Source: Rodentibacter genomosp. 2 (GTDB lineage Bacteria > Pseudomonadota > Gammaproteobacteria > Enterobacterales > Pasteurellaceae). Taken from it: 44,668 nucleotides of DNA. Both the position numbers and the translations under genes were made by a program. Shown here piece after piece: positions 28,029-36,843 of this stretch (the first letter of the stretch is position 1; every line of letters begins with the position of its first letter). Location of the stretch: NCBI GenBank assembly GCA_001999425.1, contig MLHP01000040.1, positions 1-44,668 on the forward strand, in the 5' to 3' direction. A model generated the notes under the pieces. It was not told where the DNA came from. It made no database searches and saw only the letters and a program-made list of their open reading frames with translations.

Positions 28029-28170
28029 GGTATTATGTAGCAAATGCACAAAATAGACATTTCAACGATATGTAGGGACACACTGCGTGTGTCCGCTTAT
28101 AACATATTGAAATACGGACACACGCAGTGTGTCCCTACCCCAAAAACAGATTTGTGCAACGGATAATACC
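28029..28170. mobile_element. Small palindromic MITE/REP-type element, copy 1
   Basis: Outer inverted repeat GGTATTAT (28029-28036) / ATAATACC (28163-28170), and inner repeat GCACAAA (28046-28052) / TTTGTGC (28151-28157). The core has perfect 24-base inverted arms: 28072-28095 and 28115-28138. Each arm is itself a hairpin (GGACACAC-TGC-GTGTGTCC). No coding capacity. A second copy is at 33335-33460. Confidence 0.75.
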
Positions 28171-28186
28171 GAATAGTTGTTGATTC

Positions 28187-28227
28187 GGTAGGGGCGTAAC
28201 GATGGCGTCCGTTATAAAAACGGACAA
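28187..28227. repeat. Partial relative of the palindromic element
   Basis: GTAGGGGCGTAACGATGGCG then TCCGTTATAAAAACGGAC. The GTAGGG start and the GTCCGTTATAAAA end match the left arm and its flank in copy 2 at 33343-33375, but the inner stem differs. It may be half of a related repeat. The remaining spacer to the next gene (28228-28316) shows only AT-rich sequence and one uptake core at 28317-28325. Confidence 0.4.
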
Positions 28228-28349
28228 TCTCAATATGTTGAGAAAAAATAACGTCACGGTCACCCTATATTTTCCCCTTTGTATATTTACTAAGAACTCA
28301 AAACACGTAAAAACCAACCGCACTTTTATCAATAAACAAGGAACAAAAA

Positions 28350-28922
28350 ATGGCAATTAAACCTGTTGAACTGGAAAAATTCTATCGCTTAATCAACCAC
28401 GGTCCCACAACGATGATTTCCGCTAAAGCAGATGGCATTGAAAATGTGATGTCTGCTGCGTGGGTCTGTGCTGTGGATTATCTCCCGAAAGCCAAATTAA
28501 TGGTAATCATCGACAAAGCCGCTTATACACGAAAATTGATTGAAAAGAGCGGTTATTTTGCCGTACAAATTCCTATCGTGGAACAAGCTAAATTAGTTAT
28601 TGAAATGGGACTGAGCCGTAAAGAAAATCCGGACAAATTAGATAAATTGAGGCTATCTTATCAAGAAGGCTTCGATGTTCCCTTGGTGGAAGGCTGTGCT
28701 GCTTGGATTATCTGTAAAGTGATTCCCGAGCCTGAAAATCACGAGAAACACGATATGTTTATCGGTGAAGTGCTTGCAGCATGGGCAGATGATCGTATTT
28801 TTAACAAGGGACATTGGCAATTTGATGATGCACCTGATGAACTGAGAACCTTGCACTATATTGCAGGTGGACAGTTTTACAAAATAGGAAAAGGGGTGAA
28901 TGTAATAAGTGGAGAAGAATAA
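28350..28922 (+). CDS. Flavin reductase-like (FMN-binding split-barrel) protein
   Basis: A 190-residue protein of the flavin reductase-like/DIM6-NTAB family, which binds FMN and often acts as an NAD(P)H:flavin reductase. The N-terminus GPTTMISAKADGIENVMSAA and SGYFAVQIPIVEQAKLVIEMG are family features, and EKHDMFIGEVLAAWAD marks the second barrel strand. AAGGA 7 bases upstream supports the ATG. It lies after the OYE-type gene and the palindromic element, and it may form part of the same redox group, but the spacer is 368 bases and independent expression is possible. Confidence 0.85.
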   Translation: MAIKPVELEKFYRLINHGPTTMISAKADGIENVMSAAWVCAVDYLPKAKLMVIIDKAAYTRKLIEKSGYFAVQIPIVEQAKLVIEMGLSRKENPDKLDKLRLSYQEGFDVPLVEGCAAWIICKVIPEPENHEKHDMFIGEVLAAWADDRIFNKGHWQFDDAPDELRTLHYIAGGQFYKIGKGVNVISGEE

Positions 28923-28968
28923 AGGATAGAACGAATTTTCCGATCAAAAAAAAGCACTATTGCATAAA

Positions 28969-28992
28969 AAAGGTGGGGCATACCCCACCTTT
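28969..28992. terminator. Bidirectional terminator between flavin reductase-like gene and tkt
   Basis: AAAGGTGGGG and CCCCACCTTT form a perfect 10-bp stem with a CATA loop. A run of A on the left gives the minus-strand T-tract for tkt; the right flank is weaker. Confidence 0.85.
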
Positions 28993-29004
28993 CTAAGTTT
29001 AAAA

Positions 29005-31002
29005 TTAAAGAATTTCTTTCGCTGTCGCTACCACATTATCCACGGTAAAGCCAAATAATTTGAATAATTGATCGGCCGGCGCAGACTCACCGAATGAATT
29101 CATTCCCACAATACGACCGCCAAAGCCTACATATTTGTACCAAAAATCGGAAATTCCCGCTTCAATCGCTACCCGTTTAGTAACAAAAGAAGGCAAGACA
29201 CTTTCACGGTATGCTTCGTCTTGTTTATCAAAACGGTTGGTGCTTGGCATTGAAACCACACGCACGTTTTTACCTTCTGCGGCAAGCACATCTGCCGCTT
29301 TAACGGCAAGTTCCACTTCCGAACCCGTTGCAATTAAGATTAAATCCGGTGTGCCGTTGCTGTCTTTTAAGATATAAGCACCGCGTGCCACATTCGCTAA
29401 TTGCTCAGAAGTGCGGTTCATTTGTGCCAAGTTTTGACGGGTGAAGATTAATGCACTCGGGCCGTCTTGACGTTCTACCGCTTGTTGCCACGCCACCGCT
29501 GATTCAACCTGATCGCAAGGTCTCCAGGTTTCAAGATTTGGAATTAAGCGTAGTGAAGCGGTTTGCTCAACAGGTTGGTGAGTCGGCCCGTCCTCGCCTA
29601 AACCGATAGAATCGTGGGTGTAAACAAACAATGCGCGTTGTTTCATTAATGCCGCCATACGCACTGCATTGTGAGCATATTCATAGAACATTAAGAAGGT
29701 TGCACCATAAGGAATGAAGCCACCGTGTAAGGCAATACCATTCATAATGGCAGACATTCCAAATTCACGTACACCATAGTTGATGTAGTTGCCATCCACA
29801 TTTTCATTTGCACGGATTGGTTTTGAACCGCTCCATAAAGTGAGGTTGGAGCTTGCTAAGTCAGCCGAACCACCTAAAAATTCAGGCAATACTTGTGCAT
29901 AGGCTTCAATCGCATTTTGTGAGGCTTTACGGCTTGCAATGCGTGCAGGGTTCGCTTGTAATTTTTCAATGAAAGCTTGAGAATATTTTGACCAATCTGC
30001 CGGTAATTCGCCTGCCATACGACGTTTAAATTCAGCCGCCAGTTCCGGATAGGCTTTTTCGTATGCGGCAAATTTTTCTTCCCAAGATTTTTCCGCTGCC
30101 GCACCTTTTGCTTTTGCATCCCACTCGGCATAGTATTCCGCCGGAATTTCAAATGGTGCATAATCCCAATTTAACGCTTGACGGGTTAATGCGATTTCTT
30201 CATCACCCAACGGTGCGCCGTGGGAATCATGAGAGCCGGATTTATTCGGTGAGCCAAAGCCAATCACGGTTTTGCAAATAATTAAAGTCGGTTTCTCTTT
30301 TTCTGCTTGGGCGAGTATGGTTGCTGCACGAATTTGTTCCGCATCGTGACCGTCTACATTGCGAATAACCTGCCAGCCGTAAGCTTCAAAACGGGCTGCC
30401 GTATCATCGCTAAACCAACCGTCAACATGTCCATCAATGGAGATATTATTGTCATCATAGAAAGCAATTAATTTGCCTAAACCGAGTGTACCTGCTAAAG
30501 AACAAGCCTCGTGAGAAATGCCTTCCATTAGACAACCGTCACCTAAGAACACGTAAGTGTAGTGATCGACAATATCATGGCCTTCACGGTTAAACTGACC
30601 ACCTAACGTTTTTTCTGCAATCGCCATGCCCACGGCGTTGGTAATCCCTTGCCCCAATGGACCGGTTGTGGTTTCAACACCCGGTGCATAACCATATTCC
30701 GGATGACCCGGTGTTTTAGAATGTAATTGACGGAATTGTTTTAAATCTTCAATAGAGAGATCATAACCGGTTAAATGCAACAGGCTATAAATCAACATTG
30801 AACCATGCCCGTTGGACAAAACAAAACGGTCGCGATCCGCCCATTTAGGATCAGCCGGATTATGTTTTAAAAAATCACGCCATAACACTTCGGCAATATC
30901 TGCCATTCCCATTGGTGCTCCCGGGTGACCTGATTTTGCTTTTTGTACCGCATCCATAGATAAGAAACGGATTGCATTGGCTAATTGTCTGCGAGTTGCC
31001 AT
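29005..31002 (-). CDS. tktA: Transketolase
   Basis: ThDP-dependent enzyme of the non-oxidative pentose phosphate pathway that moves two-carbon units between sugar phosphates. The 665 residues carry [18 protein letters not shown], the ThDP motif [16 protein letters not shown] to [40 protein letters not shown] and [17 protein letters not shown]. The start has AGGAGA 5 bases upstream. A TAGAAT box (31040-31035 on the minus strand) lies upstream but no good -35 at standard spacing. Uptake core at 29409-29417. Confidence 0.97.
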   Translation of the reverse strand: MATRRQLANAIRFLSMDAVQKAKSGHPGAPMGMADIAEVLWRDFLKHNPADPKWADRDRFVLSNGHGSMLIYSLLHLTGYDLSIEDLKQFRQLHSKTPGHPEYGYAPGVETTTGPLGQGITNAVGMAIAEKTLGGQFNREGHDIVDHYTYVFLGDGCLMEGISHEACSLAGTLGLGKLIAFYDDNNISIDGHVDGWFSDDTAARFEAYGWQVIRNVDGHDAEQIRAATILAQAEKEKPTLIICKTVIGFGSPNKSGSHDSHGAPLGDEEIALTRQALNWDYAPFEIPAEYYAEWDAKAKGAAAEKSWEEKFAAYEKAYPELAAEFKRRMAGELPADWSKYSQAFIEKLQANPARIASRKASQNAIEAYAQVLPEFLGGSADLASSNLTLWSGSKPIRANENVDGNYINYGVREFGMSAIMNGIALHGGFIPYGATFLMFYEYAHNAVRMAALMKQRALFVYTHDSIGLGEDGPTHQPVEQTASLRLIPNLETWRPCDQVESAVAWQQAVERQDGPSALIFTRQNLAQMNRTSEQLANVARGAYILKDSNGTPDLILIATGSEVELAVKAADVLAAEGKNVRVVSMPSTNRFDKQDEAYRESVLPSFVTKRVAIEAGISDFWYKYVGFGGRIVGMNSFGESAPADQLFKLFGFTVDNVVATAKEIL

Positions 31003-31107
31003 ATCATTCTCCTGTCTAAAATAAATTTTTATCTATTCTACCTTATTTATTTCGTCATTTAGGCAAAATAATTGAAATTTTATGCAATAACTATGATCTA
31101 TCATAAA

Positions 31108-31791
31108 TTATCTCCTACGCCGTCTTTGACGATACCGTTGGATATTAGATTTAACCGGTAAATTAAGCGCTTTTTTAGATTCACCCGCCTTGCGATAAGC
31201 GCGACGATAATGGCTTAAGAAATAGTGAATAGAACTCGCCAATACTACGCCTAATAAAAATACCACAATCAGCTCACCGTAAAGCCGACGAAAAATTTGA
31301 TTAATTTTACTTTGGGAAGTTTGCGCATATTGCCCGTCAAAGGTGACGCGCAAAAAACCTTGAATACCCAAATTAGAATAGATCGGTTCAACAATTTGTT
31401 GATTAGTGTTTTCTTCCTTATTGGTTTCAAGCCCTAAACGCGAACGCAAACTTTCCGATCCCGTACTTTGTGCCAATAATTTGCCTTGTACATTATAAAT
31501 TGCAGCGTCCAACACAAAATGCTCTTGTACAAAATTATCTAAATTTTCTGTTAATTTTTCAGATTTCGCATTATTAACCAACAGCACAGAAAACAAATTT
31601 GCTTGTTGGCGTACAAGGATATGGGATAGATTAAACACCTGATTTACGTTGGCAAACTGCGAGCTTATTTTAAACTGCTGAATACCAAATAAAATTATCA
31701 CCAACGCAGTAAAGCAAAAAATCACAATCAACACCAGCATCACAGATTTTGTTAATTTTTCTTTGATTAAATGCAAGTTATTTTTCCCCAA
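31108..31791 (-). CDS. smp: Smp/YtjB family membrane protein
   Basis: A 227-residue inner-membrane protein with an N-terminal helix (about 16-38), a periplasmic region of about 130 residues and a second helix (about 172-192), then a basic cytosolic tail that ends RYRQRRRRR. The stretch LDAAIYNVQGKLLAQS and NQQIVEPIYSNLGIQGFLRVTFD align with E. coli Smp (YtjB), which also lies divergent from serB. The biochemical role is unknown; the layout resembles a sensory/PAS-like periplasmic domain. The start is TTG at 31791 with AAGGG 4 bases upstream; the next ATG is residue 18, inside the helix, so it is less likely. Confidence 0.85.
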   Translation of the reverse strand: MGKNNLHLIKEKLTKSVMLVLIVIFCFTALVIILFGIQQFKISSQFANVNQVFNLSHILVRQQANLFSVLLVNNAKSEKLTENLDNFVQEHFVLDAAIYNVQGKLLAQSTGSESLRSRLGLETNKEENTNQQIVEPIYSNLGIQGFLRVTFDGQYAQTSQSKINQIFRRLYGELIVVFLLGVVLASSIHYFLSHYRRAYRKAGESKKALNLPVKSNIQRYRQRRRRR

Positions 31792-31846
31792 TTCGCCCTT
31801 AAATCGGCTAGAATAGTTTTAATTTTCACAATTTACAGGATTTTCT

Positions 31847-32791
31847 ATGCAAATTCAAAACCTTGCAAGTATTACACAAAAATACCCAATATTGCCAACC
31901 GCACTTTTGCCCGAATCTCCTCTTACCTCATTAACAGATAATTTCATTCTCTATGGCACACAATTAGACCTCTCCACCCTTACTCGGTTTCAGAAAAAGT
32001 GCGGTCAAAATTTTCAGTGTTTTGATGCTTGGAATGTCGCTAAAAATACCGTCGTTTTACTTCAAGGAAAATGGCAGGATACTTTCCGTTCTATCGCACA
32101 CGAGCTAAGTTTAGATATTGCCCGGCTCAACTTTGAAGCAAAATTATCAGAAGCAGGGTTATTAGTGATGGATATGGATTCTACCGCAATCCAAATTGAA
32201 TGTATTGATGAAATCGCCAAACTTGCCGGCACGGGGGAATTAGTGTCTGCCATTACCGAAAGTGCTATGCGGGGCGAACTGGATTTTGAACAGAGTTTAC
32301 GTCGCCGAGTCAGTACATTGAAGGAGGCGCCTGAAAGTATTCTACAAGAAGTGCGGTCAAATTTACCCTTAATGCCCGGTTTGCAGGAAACTCTACAAAC
32401 CTTACAAAAACACGGTTGGAAAACCGCCATTGCTTCCGGTGGTTTTACTTACTTCGCCGATTATTTGAAAGATTTATTGAACTTAGACTGTGCTGTCTCC
32501 AATCAATTCGACATTGTAGATGGTAAGCTCACAGGTTTAGTCAAAGGCGATGTTGTGGATGCGCAATATAAAGCCCACACACTTCAGCGTTTGCGCGATG
32601 AATACCGCATTAGCGCTGAAAATACCCTTGCTATTGGTGACGGCGCGAACGATTTAGCCATGATGAATGTCGCCGGATTAGGGGTCGCTTTCCACGCTAA
32701 GCCGAAAGTGCAACAACAAGCGCAAATTGTGGTAAACTTCGCCGACTTAACCGCACTTTTATGTCTTTTAAGTGCAAGAGAAAGAATTTAA
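31847..32791 (+). CDS. serB: Phosphoserine phosphatase
   Basis: Last step of serine synthesis: hydrolyses phosphoserine. The 314-residue HAD-family protein has an N-terminal regulatory-like domain (1-95) and a catalytic domain with LVMDMDST (nucleophile Asp109, acid Asp111), ASGGFTYFADYL, and GDGANDLAMM for Mg. AGGA 6 bases upstream supports the ATG. Four uptake cores lie inside this gene (31898, 31997, 32349, 32750), and they read as coding residues such as KKCGQ at 50-54. Followed by yajQ after 18 bases. Confidence 0.96.
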   Translation: MQIQNLASITQKYPILPTALLPESPLTSLTDNFILYGTQLDLSTLTRFQKKCGQNFQCFDAWNVAKNTVVLLQGKWQDTFRSIAHELSLDIARLNFEAKLSEAGLLVMDMDSTAIQIECIDEIAKLAGTGELVSAITESAMRGELDFEQSLRRRVSTLKEAPESILQEVRSNLPLMPGLQETLQTLQKHGWKTAIASGGFTYFADYLKDLLNLDCAVSNQFDIVDGKLTGLVKGDVVDAQYKAHTLQRLRDEYRISAENTLAIGDGANDLAMMNVAGLGVAFHAKPKVQQQAQIVVNFADLTALLCLLSARERI

Positions 32792-32797
32792 CGTTAA

Positions 32798-33301
<504 letters not shown>

Positions 33302-33334
33302 TTCTTTTACCCAAAAAGTGCGGTCAGAAATTCC

Positions 33335-33460
33335 GGTATTATGTAGGGACACACTGCGTGTGTCCGTTATAAAATCAAATCATTTCAATAGATTAAAATT
33401 CGGACACACGCAGTGTGTCCCTACTCACCCCAAAAACAGACTTGTGCCACTATTATAATG
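33335..33460. mobile_element. Small palindromic MITE/REP-type element, copy 2
   Basis: The same perfect 24-base inverted arms as copy 1 (33343-33366 and 33401-33424), with a 34-base spacer, then CCCCAAAAACAGA-C-TTGTGC, which matches copy 1 with one substitution. GGTATTAT (33335-33342) abuts the left arm directly, so this copy lacks the left inner repeat seen in copy 1. The right end is ATTATAATGG, a weaker match to the outer repeat. No coding capacity. Confidence 0.75.
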
Positions 33461-33511
33461 GCCAGAAATTCAAATATTTTCCTAACCGCACTTTTTTATT
33501 TGCTTTATCCG

Positions 33512-34885
33512 TTAGGCAAATCTTGCTTTCGCTTCGGCAATCGCCTCTGCCACTCTCAGTGGTGAAACCCCACCTTTCGCACAACGTTTATCCAAACAAG
33601 ATTGAAGGGAAAGAATATCATACACATCATCGCCCACCACTTCGCTAAATTGACGGAATTCCGGAATAGTAAGATCCTCCAATCCCTTACCTTTCTCAAT
33701 GGCATACACCACTGTTTCACCCACAATATGATGAGAATCTCGGAAAGGTACGCCTTTTGCCACAAGATAATCAGCCAATTCTGTGGCATTGGAATAACCT
33801 TTTAGTGCTGCTTCACGGGTACGTTCAACATTCACTTTTAATTCATCCAGTACAAAGGTCGCCATATCGACACAATCCTGCCAAGTATCGATGGCATCAA
33901 AAATCCCTTCTTTATCTTCCTGCATATCTTTATTGTAAGCGAGCGGTAAGCCCTTTAATGTCATCAACATACCGGTTAACGCCCCCATTACTCGACCCGC
34001 TTTACCACGAATCAATTCGCAAGCATCGGGGTTTTTCTTTTGTGGCATTAAAGAGGATCCCGATGTCACCCGATCCGATAATTCCACAAAATTCGCTTCA
34101 CCACTGTTGAAAATAATCATATCTTCCGCAAAACGGGAAAGATGTGCCATGCTCAGAGAGGCGGTAGAAAGTAATTCCACAATATGATCACGATCCGATA
34201 CACTGTCCAAACTATTACGGGTGGCAAAACTAAATCCTAAATCCTGAGCCAGCTCATCACGATCTACTGCATAAGCGGTGCCCGCTAGCGCACCACTACC
34301 GAGCGGGCAAGTGTTCATACGTTTATAGGCATCCGTTAAACGGGTGTAATCCCGATCAAACATTTCCACATAAGCCATACACCAATGGGCAAAAGTGATG
34401 GGCTGTGCACGTTGAAGATGCGTATAACCCGGCATCACGGCATCCTGTGTATTTTCAGCGGTTTGAACTAAATGACGTTGCAAATTCCGAATTGAATCCT
34501 GTAATTCAATCACGCGTTGTTTACACCACATCTTAATATCAAGTGCAACTTGGTCATTACGACTGCGCCCGGTGTGCAATTTTTTGCCAAGATTCCCCAC
34601 TTTATCAATCAGTTTACTTTCTACCCAGCTATGAATATCTTCGGCTTCATCTTGCAAAATAGCTTGCGGATTTGACCGCACTTCGATCAATAATTCGTTT
34701 AATGCTTGTTCTAATTGCTGCTGTTCCTCCGGCGTTAATACATTCACTTTGACTAACGCTTTCGACCAACCAATCGATCCTTCAATGTCCTGTTCGGCTA
34801 GACGATAATCAAAACGTAAAGAATCATTAAAATCTTTAAAACGTTTATCTGCTGCTTGTGTAAAACGCCCACCCCAAAGTGCCAT
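33512..34885 (-). CDS. argH: Argininosuccinate lyase
   Basis: Cleaves argininosuccinate to arginine and fumarate. The 457-residue protein belongs to the fumarase/aspartase superfamily: [13 protein letters not shown] at the start, [31 protein letters not shown], and the signature [20 protein letters not shown] with the catalytic serine loop. AGGGGA upstream of the ATG fixes the start. No other arg gene is adjacent. Uptake cores at 34675-34683 inside it and 34917-34925 just upstream. Confidence 0.97.
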   Translation of the reverse strand: MALWGGRFTQAADKRFKDFNDSLRFDYRLAEQDIEGSIGWSKALVKVNVLTPEEQQQLEQALNELLIEVRSNPQAILQDEAEDIHSWVESKLIDKVGNLGKKLHTGRSRNDQVALDIKMWCKQRVIELQDSIRNLQRHLVQTAENTQDAVMPGYTHLQRAQPITFAHWCMAYVEMFDRDYTRLTDAYKRMNTCPLGSGALAGTAYAVDRDELAQDLGFSFATRNSLDSVSDRDHIVELLSTASLSMAHLSRFAEDMIIFNSGEANFVELSDRVTSGSSLMPQKKNPDACELIRGKAGRVMGALTGMLMTLKGLPLAYNKDMQEDKEGIFDAIDTWQDCVDMATFVLDELKVNVERTREAALKGYSNATELADYLVAKGVPFRDSHHIVGETVVYAIEKGKGLEDLTIPEFRQFSEVVGDDVYDILSLQSCLDKRCAKGGVSPLRVAEAIAEAKARFA

Positions 34886-35021
34886 AATATCCCCTTTTTT
34901 ACTATCAATATACCCAAAGTGCGGTCAAAATATATCAGTTTTTTAAAGGCGTCATTCTATCAATTCCCCCAAAATAAGTGAAATATTTTAAAAATCATCG
35001 GTATATCCAATTTATAAAATG

Positions 35022-35083
35022 AGACAATTTATGGATAGTTTAAGACAAATCGTCTAATAACTTTGATTTAATTACCTTAAAAT
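35022..35083 (+). promoter_or_regulatory. Candidate RclR-type operator and promoter of the rclC-like gene
   Basis: Direct repeats of AGACAA begin at 35022 and 35043, exactly 21 bases (two helical turns) apart, as for AraC-family half-sites. The second half-site also sits in a small dyad AGAC-AAATC-GTCT. TAAAAT (35078-35083) can serve as -10 with no good -35, which suits activator dependence. The 235-base spacer from argH holds nothing else except an uptake core. Confidence 0.45.
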
Positions 35084-35120
35084 TCAAAGCTGATTTATCA
35101 CTAATAATTAGGAGTTATCT

Positions 35121-35753
35121 ATGCAAGCTTTGATTGAATTTATTGCTAGAATTATTGCCCCTTGGCAACGTCAATTTATCAATTTTATCCGTATTGCCAT
35201 TTTCATCGTTATGGCTTGGATTGGTGGTTTAAAAGCCTTCCAATATGAAGCGGACGGCATCGCCCATTTCGTATCAAACAGCCCTTTTATGAGCTTTTTT
35301 TATAATAACAGCGATAAATACGCACCAAATGAAAAAGGCGAAATGGTTAAAGAGTATGTTTTGCATAAAAACCCTGAAGGGAAAATGGTTCAAAAAAATA
35401 TTGAATGGCATAAGCAAAACGGTACTTATACCTTCTCTTACGGATTAGGGGTGGTGATTGTAACTATCGGCATTTTGACCTTGATGGGAATTTGGAACGC
35501 CAACATCGGGTTGATTGGAGGACTCTTGACCTTTGGTATGTCAATTGTTACGCTTTCTTTCCTGATTAGCACGCCTGAAACTTGGGTGCCTAACTTGGGC
35601 GGTGATTTGCCTACGCCAAATTATGGTTTCCCTTACTTATCCGCAGCAGGACGTTTGATCTTAAAAGACATTATTATGATGGCAGGCGGATTAACCGCTG
35701 CGGCAGAATGTGCAAATCGAATTTTACGTAAAAAAGCGGGCGGGCTAGCGTAA
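35121..35753 (+). CDS. rclC: RclC-like inner-membrane protein (DUF417 family)
   Basis: A 210-residue protein with four hydrophobic segments (about 18-36, 108-126, 130-150, 180-198). WIGGLKAFQYEADGIAHFVS, NSPFMSFFYNNSDKY, VTLSFLISTPETWVPNLGG and GFPYLSAAGRLILKDIIMMAG align well with E. coli RclC (YkgB), part of the reactive-chlorine resistance operon. AGGAG 6 bases upstream gives a firm start. The gene following it encodes an RclR-like regulator; rclA and rclB are absent here. The molecular function of RclC is not established. Confidence 0.8.
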   Translation: MQALIEFIARIIAPWQRQFINFIRIAIFIVMAWIGGLKAFQYEADGIAHFVSNSPFMSFFYNNSDKYAPNEKGEMVKEYVLHKNPEGKMVQKNIEWHKQNGTYTFSYGLGVVIVTIGILTLMGIWNANIGLIGGLLTFGMSIVTLSFLISTPETWVPNLGGDLPTPNYGFPYLSAAGRLILKDIIMMAGGLTAAAECANRILRKKAGGLA

Positions 35754-35773
35754 TAAGATATAGAATACAAACG

Positions 35774-35805
35774 AAAAATAGGGAGATCACTCCCTATTTT
35801 TATTT
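35774..35805 (+). terminator. Terminator between rclC-like and rclR-like genes
   Basis: AAAAATAGGGAG and CTCCCTATTTTT form a perfect 12-bp stem with an ATCA loop and a T-rich tail. It ends about 14 bases before the next ATG, so the downstream regulator depends on read-through or on a promoter I cannot see. Confidence 0.85.
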
Positions 35806-35818
35806 ATAGAGGTAAGTA

Positions 35819-36712
35819 ATGGATATTCTCGATCAACTCATAAAATTTGCACAAATATCCGGGAGTATTAATGTTCAATGTAAATTACAAGACACTTGGT
35901 ATATTCGCCATGAACGGCAAACCTGTCATGGAATTGTGCATATAGTTTCACAAGGAGAGGGATATTTACATATTGACGGGATGGTAAATGCAATAAAACT
36001 TAAAACTAACGACGTGGTGTTTCTCCCTCATTCATTAGGTCACTCCTTAACACACCAGCCTAACTACAAGGGGCCGAGTAAAATAAATATTATTTCTAAC
36101 GGTGCATTTACGTTGAAACAATGCGGCGGTGAATCGCCTGATTTCAGCTTATTTTGTGCCAATTTTACTTATGATAAACAATCGGAATTATTTAATAACC
36201 TACCTGAAGTTATTTTATTAAATTTACAAGATGCCGCGTTAAACCCCTTACTTGACATACTGCAACGGGAAGCTGACGATTATCAAGCCGGTTCCACAAA
36301 TATTATTAATGCCTTACTCAGTGTATTGCTAACCCTGTTAATTCGTGCCTATTTACAACAGGATAATGCCCAGCTTAACGGATTACTGAACGGATTGCGC
36401 GATAAACGTCTTTACAATGTGATATCCAATATTATTGCGAAACCTGAACAGGGGTGGAAAATTGAAACTCTTTGTCATATAGCAAATTTATCCAAAGCTC
36501 AACTTATACGATTATTTAATCGGCAACTCGGTGTCAGCCCATATAATTTTGTCAATCATATTAGATTACAAAAGGCGGCGGAATTACTTAAACACTCCCA
36601 ACAATCCGTACTCAGTATTGCATTAAATTGCGGTTTTCAGTCGGAAAGTAATTTTGGGAAAGCATTTAAAAAATATTATCAATTAACTCCGGGGCAATAT
36701 CGCAAAAAATAA
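35819..36712 (+). CDS. rclR: RclR-like AraC-family regulator
   Basis: A 297-residue regulator with an N-terminal cupin-like domain (1-120) and a C-terminal double helix-turn-helix (about 195-297: ETLCHIANLSKAQLIRLFNR and VLSIALNCGFQSESNFGKAF then PGQYRKK). It resembles E. coli RclR, which senses HOCl through oxidised cysteines: the cysteine at residue 21 is in the same position, and Cys113 aligns with the second sensor cysteine by context (CANFTYDKQ before FNNLPEVILL). An additional Cys102 and the HSLGHSLTH histidines follow the cupin strands. AGAGG 6 bases upstream fixes the start. Confidence 0.8.
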   Translation: MDILDQLIKFAQISGSINVQCKLQDTWYIRHERQTCHGIVHIVSQGEGYLHIDGMVNAIKLKTNDVVFLPHSLGHSLTHQPNYKGPSKINIISNGAFTLKQCGGESPDFSLFCANFTYDKQSELFNNLPEVILLNLQDAALNPLLDILQREADDYQAGSTNIINALLSVLLTLLIRAYLQQDNAQLNGLLNGLRDKRLYNVISNIIAKPEQGWKIETLCHIANLSKAQLIRLFNRQLGVSPYNFVNHIRLQKAAELLKHSQQSVLSIALNCGFQSESNFGKAFKKYYQLTPGQYRKK

Positions 36713-36843
36713 AATAAATTTATAAAAGTTTGTGCTGACAACTAGACAGTATGCAGTTTTAGTGATACCTTACGCAAAAATTTTAGGATAGTACTCCACC
36801 ATTCAATTAACTCAACTCTTAACAATCCCAACAATTATTCATT

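Noticed and set aside
28135-28356. A 73-codon minus-strand frame over the spacer before the flavin reductase-like gene.
   Set aside because: It runs through the palindromic repeat and the next gene's start and resembles no known protein; no ribosome binding site.
33415-33648. Plus-strand frames over the 3' end of argH and the palindromic repeat.
   Set aside because: They are shadows of argH on the opposite strand or of the repeat; composition is not protein-like.
36713-36843. A leader peptide or riboswitch upstream of rho.
   Set aside because: The 131-base spacer has no recognisable RNA motif or short frame with a ribosome binding site.
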